Shown one piece after another: positions 7,075-14,753 of a stretch of 23,539 nt of DNA (position 1 is the stretch's first letter; each line of letters begins with the position of its first letter). The translations under genes were made by a program, and so were the position numbers. The notes under the pieces are model-generated. The model was not told the origin of the DNA. It made no database searches and worked only from the letters and a program-made list of their open reading frames with translations. Source of the DNA: a virus; the IMG/VR virus record IMGVR_UViG_3300023179_005084, positions 1-23,539 of that record. The stretch is one strand, 5' to 3'.

Positions 7075-8213
7075 AAAAAGTATGGTACGCCCCTTATAAG
7101 TTTGAATCTTATGGCGAAGAAGAAATTAAAGCCGTAGAGGAATCATTACGTTCTGGATGGTTAGGTGGACAAGGTCCTAAATCAGTAGAATTTGAAGAAA
7201 AGATTGCTAAACGTTTTGGTAAAAAGTTTGGTGTATTTGTAAATTCAGGATCATCAGCATGTTTGTTAGCGATTGCTGCTTTGGATTTACCTAAAGGATG
7301 CAGTATTATTACTCCTGCTTGTACGTTTTCAACTACATTAGCCCCTATTATTCAATTAGGTTACAAACCTAAATTTGTAGATGTAGGATTAAATGATTAT
7401 GTAGCTGATATTGATCAAGTAGTAGCAGCAATCACTCCTGATGTAAAAGCAATTATGTTACCCAATTTGATTGGTAATAAACCAGATTGGAAACGTTTAC
7501 GTCAAGAAATTAAATTATTAGGTAGAACAGATATTATTTTGATTGAAGACTCAGCTGATACAATTACAGAAACTCCAGAATCAGATGTTGCTACAACTAG
7601 TTTTTATGCCTCACACGTTATTACAGCAGGTGGTGTTGGTGGTATGGTAATGTTTAATAATAAAAAACACGTTACTAAGTGTCTACAATACAGAGACTGG
7701 GGTAGGATGGGTGATGACTCGGAAATTATGGATGATCGTTTTAATCACAGTGTAGACGGTATTCCTTATGATCATAAGTTCTTATATTCTGTATTAGGAT
7801 ACCACATGAAAGCTTGTGAAATGAATGCTGCTTTTGGATTAGTTCAATTACACCGTTTTGAAAAATTCTCACAAATTAGAAGAGCAAATATTGAACGTTA
7901 CATTGAAAACCTTCAAGGTGTAGGTGATATCATCTTACCAGATGATTCAATTCAACCTAACTGGTTAGCTATTCCGTTACAGACAGAAAAACGTTTTGAA
8001 TTACTTAACTTCCTAGAAGATAATAATATCCAAACCCGAGTAACATTTGCTGGAAACGTAACACGGCACCCTGTTTATAGGGAATATTTGCAAGATTTTA
8101 AAAATGCAGATATTATTATGAAAAATGGTTTCTTGTTAGGTGCACACCACGGAATGACTATTGAGGATGTAGATTACGTTTGTGATAAAGTAAAAGAATT
8201 TTTTAATAAATAA
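7071..8213 (+). CDS. RfbH/ColD-type PLP-dependent sugar dehydratase (DegT family, Lys to His)
   Basis: This is a 380-residue protein of the DegT/DnrJ/EryC1/StrS fold. The usual Schiff-base lysine is replaced: the segment SFYASHVITAGGVGG puts His182 where aminotransferases have Lys. This swap marks the 3-dehydratases RfbH (E1) and ColD, which remove the C3 hydroxyl of 4-keto-6-deoxy sugars. Other RfbH-like segments are IEDSAD (Asp160 region), YDHKFLYSVLGYHMKACEMN and TRVTFAGNVTRHPV. RfbH also needs a cysteine-rich 2Fe-2S motif just after the RDWGR segment. Here that stretch (RMGDDSEIMDDRF) has no cysteine, so a cluster-free, ColD-like mechanism is more likely. The predicted product is a 3-deoxy-4-keto sugar nucleotide. 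The ThDP enzyme and C-methyltransferase downstream are plausible later steps. The substrate nucleotide is unknown. Confidence 0.85.
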   Translation: MKKVWYAPYKFESYGEEEIKAVEESLRSGWLGGQGPKSVEFEEKIAKRFGKKFGVFVNSGSSACLLAIAALDLPKGCSIITPACTFSTTLAPIIQLGYKPKFVDVGLNDYVADIDQVVAAITPDVKAIMLPNLIGNKPDWKRLRQEIKLLGRTDIILIEDSADTITETPESDVATTSFYASHVITAGGVGGMVMFNNKKHVTKCLQYRDWGRMGDDSEIMDDRFNHSVDGIPYDHKFLYSVLGYHMKACEMNAAFGLVQLHRFEKFSQIRRANIERYIENLQGVGDIILPDDSIQPNWLAIPLQTEKRFELLNFLEDNNIQTRVTFAGNVTRHPVYREYLQDFKNADIIMKNGFLLGAHHGMTIEDVDYVCDKVKEFFNK

Positions 8214-8216
8214 ACT

Positions 8217-9014
8217 ATGAACCTTAGAGAATTTAAGTGTGTTTCGATTTTAAATGACATGATTGAAAATCATGGTCTGGTTGGTATTAAAACTAGCTTC
8301 GAAGATGAAGGAGCTACATTTGATGAAGTAATCAGACTAAAAGAAATTTGTAATCAAGCTAAAACTAAATTAACTCTAAAAATAGGAGGTCCTGAAGCAT
8401 CAAGAGATATTCAGGACTCTTCGATAATTGGAGTAAAAGGGTTAGTAGCACCTATGGTTGAATCTGCTTTTGGTTTGAAAAAATTTGTTGATTGTGTTAA
8501 TTCTAATTTAGATTCTACTGTAATCAATACTTTACAATTAGCTATTAACGTTGAAACTATTCAAGCATATAAGGCTATGGATGATATTTTAGCTGAACCT
8601 AACTCAAGTGCACTTTATGGTATTACAATAGGTAGGGTTGATTTTGTTTCATCTATGGGTAAGGATAGATCTTATGTTAATTCACCTGAAATGTTAGAAA
8701 TGGTAAAAGATGCTTTTATTAAAGTAAAAAAAGCAGGATTAACAGCTAACTTAGGAGGAGCAATCACTACTGATTCCTATAAATTCCTTTCAGAACTTTA
8801 TAAAGCAGGCTTGTTAGATAAATTTGAAACAAGATATGCTATTTATGATCCTTCAAAAGCATTAAAGAATTTAGGTAAAGCCTTAGCTAAAGGACAGTTA
8901 TTTGAGTATGAGTGGTTGATGAATAAAAGAGAATCATATCAAAAACAAGCAGATAAAGAAATCAAACGTATCCAAATGATTCAAGATCGAATAAATCAAT
9001 CAACAAACATTTAA
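8217..9014 (+). CDS. HpcH/HpaI-type aldolase / citrate-lyase-like protein
   Basis: This is a 265-residue protein, close to the usual 250-270 of class II pyruvate aldolases with a TIM barrel. Visible motifs are LKIGGPEASRDI (residues 54-65), NVETIQAYKAMDDIL (Glu113 as probable metal ligand) and ITIGRVDFVSSMGKD. In the last, Asp142 is the second metal ligand, matching the family's 'fiGp.Dl..slG'. A glycine-rich ANLGGAITTDS segment lies near the C-terminal rim. The enzymes cleave or form C-C bonds between pyruvate-like enolates and aldehydes, or act on related CoA esters. Its place between the RfbH-like dehydratase and the ThDP enzyme suggests a role in building a C2/C3 branch or keto-acid side chain on a sugar. 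The substrate is inferred only from context. A helical lysine-rich tail (about residues 230-265) is an extension beyond the barrel. Confidence 0.75.
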   Translation: MNLREFKCVSILNDMIENHGLVGIKTSFEDEGATFDEVIRLKEICNQAKTKLTLKIGGPEASRDIQDSSIIGVKGLVAPMVESAFGLKKFVDCVNSNLDSTVINTLQLAINVETIQAYKAMDDILAEPNSSALYGITIGRVDFVSSMGKDRSYVNSPEMLEMVKDAFIKVKKAGLTANLGGAITTDSYKFLSELYKAGLLDKFETRYAIYDPSKALKNLGKALAKGQLFEYEWLMNKRESYQKQADKEIKRIQMIQDRINQSTNI

Positions 9015-9015
9015 A

Positions 9016-9411
9016 ATGGAATATAAAGAATTGGTTTTGAAGGATGAATCAAATACTATTGCTATAGATTTTGATGGGGTTATTCATAGTTTTGAATTAG
9101 GTTTTCATGACGGAACCATATATGGTACCCCATTACCCGGTTCTATAGACAATATAAAACGTTTATCTGAAAAATTTAAATTAGTTATATACACAGCTAA
9201 AGCAAAATCTGATAGACCATTAATTAATGGAAAAACAGGAACAGAATTAGTTTGGGAATGGCTAGGAAAATACAATATTGATTCATATATTTCAGAAGTA
9301 ACAGCAGAAAAACCTAGGGCAATTTGTTATATAGATGACAAAGCAATTAGGTTTATTAACTGGGATCAAACAATAAAAGAATTATTAGATTTTACAAATG
9401 AAAGTTTCTGA
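9016..9411 (+). CDS. HAD-superfamily small phosphatase-like protein
   Basis: This is a 131-residue protein. HAD motif I is IAIDFDGVIHSF with Asp18 (nucleophile) and Asp20 (acid/base). Motif II is LVIYTAKA with the Thr. Motif IV is CYIDDKAIRF with two acidic residues. Motif III is probably Lys in AEKPRA. There is no large cap domain, so it is a minimal HAD of the type that often acts on small phosphorylated metabolites or nucleic-acid ends in phages. Inside the sugar block it might dephosphorylate a sugar phosphate intermediate. The end overlaps the ThDP-enzyme gene by 14 bases. Confidence 0.78.
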   Translation: MEYKELVLKDESNTIAIDFDGVIHSFELGFHDGTIYGTPLPGSIDNIKRLSEKFKLVIYTAKAKSDRPLINGKTGTELVWEWLGKYNIDSYISEVTAEKPRAICYIDDKAIRFINWDQTIKELLDFTNESF

Positions 9412-11125
9412 TTTAGTTATAAAATTTTTAGAGGATAAAAATATATCCCACGTATTTACTGTTTCTGGGGGTGGATCTATGCATTTAATAGATTCTTTAG
9501 GACAATCAAATAAATTAAAGTTTGTTTGTACACACCATGAACAAGTAGCAGCAATGGCTGTTGAGGGATTTGCTAGATTAAAAGAAGGTGTTGGAGCAGC
9601 TATTGTAACTACAGGACCTGGAGGAACAAATACTTTAACTGGTGTTTTAGGTTGTTGGCTAGATAGTATCCCCTCACTTTTTATTTCAGGACAAGTAAAT
9701 TTATCTCATATTTCTGAAGGAACTGGTTGTAGACAAATAGGTGATCAAGAGTTTGATATTGTATCAACAGCTAAAACTATGACTAAGTATGCTGTTATGG
9801 TTAAAGATAAAAACGATGTTTTATATGAACTAGAAAAAGCATATGACCTAGCTACATCTGGAAGACCGGGACCTGTTTGGATTGATATACCTTTAGATAT
9901 TCAAGGTACTACAGTTGAAATTAGTGAATTAAAAACCTATACTTCAACTAATACTAAATTAAAACCCTCAGAAAGCGAATTAGAAGAATTTTATAATTTA
10001 TTAAAACAATCTAAAAAACCTTTATTTGTAGCCGGAAACGGAGTTCGTTTATCCAACAGTTATGAGTTATTTAATTCTATTTTAAAACAAACTAACATTC
10101 CGGCATTAACCGGAGTCCATTCTGGAGTAGATTGTATAGATAATACTTACGATTATTATGCAGGTAGGATAGGTATTTTAGGTCAAATAACTTCTAATAC
10201 AATAGTTCAAGAAGCTGATTTGTTAATAGTAGTAGGTAGTAGATTAAATGTTAAAATGACAGGTTATAATATTCCTGGTTTTGCCCCTAATGCTAAAAAG
10301 ATTTTTGTTGATATTGATACTAATGAAATTAAAAAACATAATTTTAAAATTGATTTATCAATTAATTCTGATTTGAATGAGTTTTTAAAATCACTAAAAA
10401 TAGATGATTTAGAAATAGATGAGTGGAGAAATTATGTTAAACAAGAAAGATCTAAACAAATTTACTTCTACCCCAAACATTCAGGAATGAAAGATTATGC
10501 TAGTGCTTATTATTTTTCTCACAAACTGAAAGATTATGCTGGTAATTTACCTATTATTACAAGTGATGGTTCTGCTCACGTAGTTACTTTACAAACATAT
10601 AATCTAAAAAAAGACCAACGTTTGTTTACAAATGTAGGGTGTGCTAGTATGGGTTATGGCCTACCAGCAGCTATTGGAGCAAGTTTTGTAGACGGAGATG
10701 TTATCTGTATTGAAGGAGATGGAAGTTTACAAATGAACATTCAAGAATTTCAAACTATGGTTCATTATCAACTTCCATTAAAATTATTTGTTATTAATAA
10801 TGATGGTTATTTATCTATTAAAATAACTCAAGAATCATTTTTTAATGGTAGAGAGGTAGCAGCTGGAAAAAATAGTGGAGTTAGTTTTCCTAACTTAAAA
10901 AAGGTTTGTGAAGCATATGGTTTACCTTACATTAGTGTAACTGATAATAGTGAATTAGATGAAAAATTAAAACAAACATTTGAAATAAAAGGACCAGTTG
11001 TTTGTGAATTATTTACTTATCCATATGAAAAACATGAACCTAAAATTATACATAAAGGAATAGGTCCTGATGGTAAAATTATCCCCGGTCAATTAACTGA
11101 TATGTTTATCTCTGATACTTTTTAA
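9398..11125 (+). CDS. ThDP-dependent enzyme of the acetolactate synthase / YerE type
   Basis: This is a 575-residue protein with the full three-domain architecture of the acetolactate synthase superfamily. An N-terminal PYR domain has the activating Glu48 in THHEQVAAMAVEGFAR and the loop TTGPGGTNTLTG. A central domain is at about 195-335. A C-terminal PP domain carries the ThDP/Mg2+ motif IEGDGSLQMN (440-446) ending in INNDGY (Asn467, Asn468). Classical family members join pyruvate-derived acetaldehyde to a keto acid. In sugar clusters a relative, YerE, adds the two-carbon unit to C4 of a 3,6-dideoxy-4-keto sugar after the RfbH step. An RfbH/ColD-like gene lies just upstream, so a YerE-like role in making a branched sugar is favoured over branched-chain amino acid synthesis. 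Exact function is inference; no regulatory small subunit is present. Confidence 0.85.
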   Translation: MKVSDLVIKFLEDKNISHVFTVSGGGSMHLIDSLGQSNKLKFVCTHHEQVAAMAVEGFARLKEGVGAAIVTTGPGGTNTLTGVLGCWLDSIPSLFISGQVNLSHISEGTGCRQIGDQEFDIVSTAKTMTKYAVMVKDKNDVLYELEKAYDLATSGRPGPVWIDIPLDIQGTTVEISELKTYTSTNTKLKPSESELEEFYNLLKQSKKPLFVAGNGVRLSNSYELFNSILKQTNIPALTGVHSGVDCIDNTYDYYAGRIGILGQITSNTIVQEADLLIVVGSRLNVKMTGYNIPGFAPNAKKIFVDIDTNEIKKHNFKIDLSINSDLNEFLKSLKIDDLEIDEWRNYVKQERSKQIYFYPKHSGMKDYASAYYFSHKLKDYAGNLPIITSDGSAHVVTLQTYNLKKDQRLFTNVGCASMGYGLPAAIGASFVDGDVICIEGDGSLQMNIQEFQTMVHYQLPLKLFVINNDGYLSIKITQESFFNGREVAAGKNSGVSFPNLKKVCEAYGLPYISVTDNSELDEKLKQTFEIKGPVVCELFTYPYEKHEPKIIHKGIGPDGKIIPGQLTDMFISDTF

Positions 11126-11126
11126 T

Positions 11127-12287
11127 ATGAATTGTAACTTTTGTTTAAGCAAAAATATAGAGCAAGTTTATACTCCTGCAAAATCAAAAATTGATTTGCA
11201 TGTTAATATTTGTAAAGACTGTGGTTTAGTATTTAGTTCCTATGATTCTAAAAGATATGAGGATTCAAACATAACTAAGTCAAATCCTAAATTTTCACAT
11301 TTAAGCTGTGAAGCCGATTATTCAGATATTAGAGTAGGAAAACAACAAATGACTAAATACATCTTTGATACTTTAGATAAAATAAATTTACCTAATTCTA
11401 TCAATAAAGTATTAGACATCAGATCAGCTCGAGGACATTTTGTATTAAAAGCATTAGAGTATTTTAATGTTGACAGTATTGATTGTATCGAAGAAGATGA
11501 TTATATGACGGTTACTTACGATAATAATCCGTCTATAAACATATGGCGAGGCAAATACTATAACCTAAATACAGAATATAATTATGATTTAATTTATTCA
11601 TGTCATACCTTAGAACATTATTCTAATCCTTCTAAAGTATTACAATACATTAAAAGTAGATTAAACAAAGATGGTTTATTTTATATAGATGTTCCTAATA
11701 ATGAAAATATAAATCATAATCATAATATAGATGAGTTTTTCTATGATAAACATTTGTTTTATTACAATGATGATGTTTTATCTTCTTATATTGAATCTTT
11801 AGGGTTTGAATTAATACATAAAAATATAACTCCTCAAAACATAGGATTACTATTTAAAAACTCAGACAATAAAAAACATTATCCCCAAGTTAATTTATAT
11901 AAACATAATTTGGATTTAATTAAAAAATATAAGTCAAATATAGAAAATAATCGTCTTAAGTTAACAGAAAAACAACATGAATTAAATTTAAACTTCCCTA
12001 AAGGTGAGGTAAGTACAGTATTTGGGTGCGGAAGGCCACTAGATGCTTTTATTCAGTACGGTAAATTAAATTTAAATAATTTTAGTTTTTTAGTAGATGA
12101 TTATTTAAGTCAAATCACAAATACTTTATATGATAAAGAATTATATAATAGTTCTGTTTTAGGAGAAAAACACGTGGATAATATTTTATTATTAGTTAAA
12201 CACCCAACAGACAAACTAATAGATTTTTTGACTAAGAAAAATCCTAATGTGAATATAGTTTATTTAAGTAAATGGCTAACAGAGTAA
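11127..12287 (+). CDS. Three-domain SAM-dependent sugar C-methyltransferase-like protein
   Basis: This is a 386-residue protein. The N-terminal zinc site is formed by Cys3/Cys6 and Cys29/Cys32 (CNFC, CKDC followed by GLVF). A SAM-binding domain follows, with motif I VLDIRSARGHF near residue 96 and YDLIYSCHTLEHYSNPSKVL as the post-motif region. The C-terminal domain STVFGCGRPLDAF with FLVDDY and ILLLVKH resembles the C-terminal domain of TylC3/TcaB9-type NDP-hexose C-methyltransferases. Motif I is degenerate: RSARG replaces the usual GCGxG, so SAM binding may be altered. By family it would methylate C3 of a 4-keto sugar nucleotide, fitting the branched-sugar theme. It overlaps the sulfotransferase gene by 16 bases. 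Confidence 0.8.
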   Translation: MNCNFCLSKNIEQVYTPAKSKIDLHVNICKDCGLVFSSYDSKRYEDSNITKSNPKFSHLSCEADYSDIRVGKQQMTKYIFDTLDKINLPNSINKVLDIRSARGHFVLKALEYFNVDSIDCIEEDDYMTVTYDNNPSINIWRGKYYNLNTEYNYDLIYSCHTLEHYSNPSKVLQYIKSRLNKDGLFYIDVPNNENINHNHNIDEFFYDKHLFYYNDDVLSSYIESLGFELIHKNITPQNIGLLFKNSDNKKHYPQVNLYKHNLDLIKKYKSNIENNRLKLTEKQHELNLNFPKGEVSTVFGCGRPLDAFIQYGKLNLNNFSFLVDDYLSQITNTLYDKELYNSSVLGEKHVDNILLLVKHPTDKLIDFLTKKNPNVNIVYLSKWLTE

Positions 12288-13138
12288 TAGTTTTAAGCTT
12301 ACCTCGATGTGGTAGTTCATTACTAACTAATCTTATATCATCAGCAGGATATAATGTTTATGGTTCTGAATTATTAGGGCCATCTGCTTTTAATATTGAT
12401 GGTTATTTTGAAGACACTAAAGTTACTCTTTTGAATGACCAGCTAATTAAAATAGTTTATGGAATGAAGTATAGTTTTATTCATACTCCTTCATTAAATG
12501 ATTTTAAAACAAAATCTAAAACATTACCTGTATCTAATTCTTTTGAATATGATTTAGATAATATCTACTTTCCACCTGATTATGAAGATAAAGTAAAACA
12601 ATATACAGGATGTGATTGGGATGTTTGGGGACTAACTAGAATGTCACCTGGTAAAAAATGGTATAAAGCTTATTCTAAATACAATGTTAAAACGTATAAA
12701 GGTATAATAAAGACTTTAAACCAAATAAATAAAACTATAGATAATATTACAGAAAATGTAGTTTTTAAGGACCCTAGGTTGGCTTTAACACTTCCTTTTT
12801 ATACATTTAGTGATTATAAATTTATTTTTATTAAAAGAAGTAAAGAAGATACACTAACATCAATGAAAAAACATTACGGAATAGACCTCTTTACATCAAA
12901 TTACCTCCCAGGTACTAACTATTGTTCTAATCATTTTAACTATAAAGTCCAATACCAGGATTTTAATTATTATTATGATACTTATACTTCAATTATTGAA
13001 GAAAATATTAAAGATAAAAACTCAATATCTATAAACTATGAGGATTTAGTTAATAAAAATACCAATACGATCAACACATTAAACAATTTTATTCAAGGAA
13101 ATATAAACACTAATTTATTAAAAACAAAACAACTATGA
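12272..13138 (+). CDS. PAPS-dependent sulfotransferase
   Basis: This is a 288-residue protein. The 5'-phosphosulfate loop is LSLPRCGSSLLTNLIS (residues 8-23), the P-loop-like PRCGSS used to grip PAPS. GYFED at 44-48 and FKDPRLALTLPF at 165-176 are also typical of bacterial sulfotransferase-family proteins. The 3'-phosphate-binding strand-helix is FIFIKRSKEDTLTSM (about 184-198). The enzyme moves sulfate from PAPS to a hydroxyl, most likely on a glycan made by this gene block. The APS kinase gene follows directly with an ATGA overlap and would provide the donor, which strongly supports the call. The acceptor is unknown. Confidence 0.85.
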   Translation: MANRVIVLSLPRCGSSLLTNLISSAGYNVYGSELLGPSAFNIDGYFEDTKVTLLNDQLIKIVYGMKYSFIHTPSLNDFKTKSKTLPVSNSFEYDLDNIYFPPDYEDKVKQYTGCDWDVWGLTRMSPGKKWYKAYSKYNVKTYKGIIKTLNQINKTIDNITENVVFKDPRLALTLPFYTFSDYKFIFIKRSKEDTLTSMKKHYGIDLFTSNYLPGTNYCSNHFNYKVQYQDFNYYYDTYTSIIEENIKDKNSISINYEDLVNKNTNTINTLNNFIQGNINTNLLKTKQL

Positions 13139-13581
13139 TTTATTGGTTCACAGGACAACCGTCACACGGAAAAACAGTTTTAGCAAACATGTTGCTTAAC
13201 AAGTATCAACAAGAGGATAAAAAATTATTCCATGTTGATGGAGACAATTTAAGAGCACTAACATTAAATAAAGACTATTCAGAACAGGGTAGAATTGATA
13301 ATGTTAGAGGTGCACAAAAAATTTCACATTATCTCCATAATGAAGGATTTGATGTTGTAGTTTCATTAGTTTCACCGTATCGCTGGCAGCGTGAAGAACT
13401 TAAAACAGCTTTAGGTGAAAACATTATTGAATTTTATGTTCACACATCAGAACCTAGAGAGCGTGATCATTTTAGAGTTGAAAATTATGAAGCACCAGTA
13501 GAAAACTTTATTGATATTGACACAACTGAGGATACTCCCGAACAATCGTTTGAAAAAGTTTTAAGTGTTATTCATGAATAA
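13135..13581 (+). CDS. cysC: Adenylylsulfate (APS) kinase-like protein
   Basis: This is a 148-residue protein. It starts at once with the P-loop: WFTGQPSHGKTVLAN (Lys13, Thr14). Next come the APS kinase motifs VDGDNLR (34-40), DYSEQGRIDNVRGAQ (matching FS..DR..NiRR) and VSPYRWQRE (matching iSPfR.eR). In the lid region, DHFRVENYEAPVENFIDIDT resembles 'Y.g...YE.P..p.l.idT'. It is shorter than host CysC (about 170-200 residues), and the FvdtpLe/RDpKGLY segment is reduced. The reaction is APS + ATP to PAPS + ADP. Tight coupling to the sulfotransferase upstream suggests that the two supply and use PAPS together. No typical ATP sulfurylase (CysND or Sat) is in the window. Confidence 0.83.
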   Translation: MIYWFTGQPSHGKTVLANMLLNKYQQEDKKLFHVDGDNLRALTLNKDYSEQGRIDNVRGAQKISHYLHNEGFDVVVSLVSPYRWQREELKTALGENIIEFYVHTSEPRERDHFRVENYEAPVENFIDIDTTEDTPEQSFEKVLSVIHE

Positions 13582-13912
13582 AAAAAACACTATATTCTGT
13601 GATATTGATGGTACTATTTTCAAATATCGTAAATTTGAAACATATACAACATTAGAAGCAGAACCTATACCTTCAACAGTAGAATACTTAAAGGAACAAA
13701 ACAAAAAAGGTCATATGATTGTTTTAACAACCGCTAGACCTGAATACCTTTTTGAACATACAACTTGGGAATTAAAGAAAAATTTAGTACCTTACAATAA
13801 ATTAATAATGGGCATCGAAAGAGGACCTAGGTACTTAATAAACGATATGGACCCTGAAAAAGAAGGTAAAAGAGCAATAGCAGTAAATTTAATTAGAGAT
13901 CAAGGATTTTAA
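13574..13912 (+). CDS. HAD-superfamily phosphatase-like protein
   Basis: This is a 112-residue protein from the ATG at 13574; an in-frame GTG at 13565 would add three residues. Motif I is TIFCDIDGTIFKY (Asp10, Asp12), motif II is IVLTTARPE (Thr/Ala/Arg as in sugar- and polynucleotide-phosphatase HADs), and motif IV is YLINDMDPE. It lacks a cap domain. The TTARPE variant and small size resemble phage and capsule-cluster HADs often found next to nucleotidyltransferases. It differs in sequence from the HAD protein at 9016-9411, so the two probably act on different substrates. It overlaps the APS kinase gene by 8 bases. Confidence 0.78.
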   Translation: MNKKNTIFCDIDGTIFKYRKFETYTTLEAEPIPSTVEYLKEQNKKGHMIVLTTARPEYLFEHTTWELKKNLVPYNKLIMGIERGPRYLINDMDPEKEGKRAIAVNLIRDQGF

Positions 13913-13923
13913 AATAAAAATAT

Positions 13924-14319
13924 ATGGAAAACTGGAGTAAAAAATTACACGTAGAATCATCATTACCTGCTAAACCAGGTCAACACGCAATGTTTGTAGG
14001 TAGGTGGCAACCACTACACACAGGACACCAAGAATTATTTAAACGAGCAATGGATGAAGGTAAGAATGTTTTAATTTGTATTAGAGACATTCAACCAGAT
14101 GAAAAAAATCCATTTACAGCTCAACAAGTATTAGAAAACATTACTGAGTTTTATCAAAATGAACCTCGAGTTACAGTAATGATTATTCCTGATATTTGTT
14201 CAATTGAATTTGGACGTGGTGTTGGTTATGATATTATTGAACATGTTCCACCTACAGCTATTGGAGAAATTTCAGCTACTAAAATTAGAGAACAAATGAA
14301 AGCAGAAGGTAAGTTATGA
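13924..14319 (+). CDS. HxGH-motif nucleotidyltransferase (cytidylyl/NMN-adenylyl type)
   Basis: This is a 131-residue protein. The nucleotide-binding motif is MFVGRWQPLHTGH, with His32-x-x-His35 (HTGH) near the N-terminus. The second signature is EISATKIRE (ISxTxxR type, Arg122) near the C-terminus. These are the two ends of the active site of CTP/ATP:phospho-substrate nucleotidyltransferases. The 'GRWQPLHTGH...ISATkIR' combination is most like archaeal-type NMN adenylyltransferases. In this block it could activate a sugar or polyol phosphate, or support NAD synthesis. It follows an APS kinase in a region without an ATP sulfurylase, so an unusual role in sulfate activation cannot be excluded, but nothing in the sequence shows it. 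Confidence 0.8.
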   Translation: MENWSKKLHVESSLPAKPGQHAMFVGRWQPLHTGHQELFKRAMDEGKNVLICIRDIQPDEKNPFTAQQVLENITEFYQNEPRVTVMIIPDICSIEFGRGVGYDIIEHVPPTAIGEISATKIREQMKAEGKL

Positions 14320-14753
14320 GCACTTCAAAAGTATATCAAATAAGATATAATACAGTATCTAAAGATGATACTGAAAGGTGGAGACTAATTGAAAACGGTA
14401 GTGAAATACTAGTGGCAAACATTATTATTGATGGTTCTACTTACACAACTAAAGACTGGATGGAAGAAATTCAGGATTATAAGTGGCATGTTACTTGTGA
14501 GGGTCATTGTGAAGTAAAAAACAATATTGCTTACATTAAAACAGTTAAAGAAAAATCAGTATTAAAAAGACATATCCTAAAAGCAATTTCATGGAGAGCA
14601 ATTGGTACTATTGATACTATGATTTTGGGTTGGATTATTACTGGAAGCCCTTTAACAGGTTTAAAGATTGGAGCATTAGAAATTTTAACTAAAATGACTT
14701 TGTATTTTCTTCACGAAAGAATTTGGTACAAATACGTTAAAATTAAGAAATGA
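14316..14753 (+). CDS. DUF2061 membrane domain fused to a novel N-terminal domain
   Basis: This is a 145-residue protein. Residues 83-138 match DUF2061: LKRHILKAISWRAIGTIDTM, a hydrophobic segment ILGWIITGSP, then GLKIGALEILTKMTLYFLHER ending at IW. That domain is a small two-helix membrane module often found near sulfate-activation genes (cysC/cysN). Residues 1-80 form a soluble domain not normally part of DUF2061 (KVYQIRYNTV, TERWRLIEN, TTKDWMEE). It may be a cytoplasmic binding domain tied to the membrane. ATGA overlaps at both ends link it to the nucleotidyltransferase and the epimerase. A role in sulfate or sulfur metabolism is suggested by its neighbours only. Confidence 0.78.
   Translation: MSTSKVYQIRYNTVSKDDTERWRLIENGSEILVANIIIDGSTYTTKDWMEEIQDYKWHVTCEGHCEVKNNIAYIKTVKEKSVLKRHILKAISWRAIGTIDTMILGWIITGSPLTGLKIGALEILTKMTLYFLHERIWYKYVKIKK

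Noticed and set aside
9398-11125. Acetolactate synthase for branched-chain amino acid synthesis
   Set aside because: No IlvN-like regulatory subunit or other ilv gene is near; the neighbours are sugar enzymes, so a YerE-like role fits better.
13924-14319. ATP sulfurylase
   Set aside because: The HTGH and ISATKIR motifs fit NMN adenylyltransferase/cytidylyltransferase-type proteins, and at 131 residues it is far too short for Sat. Kept only as a speculative role.
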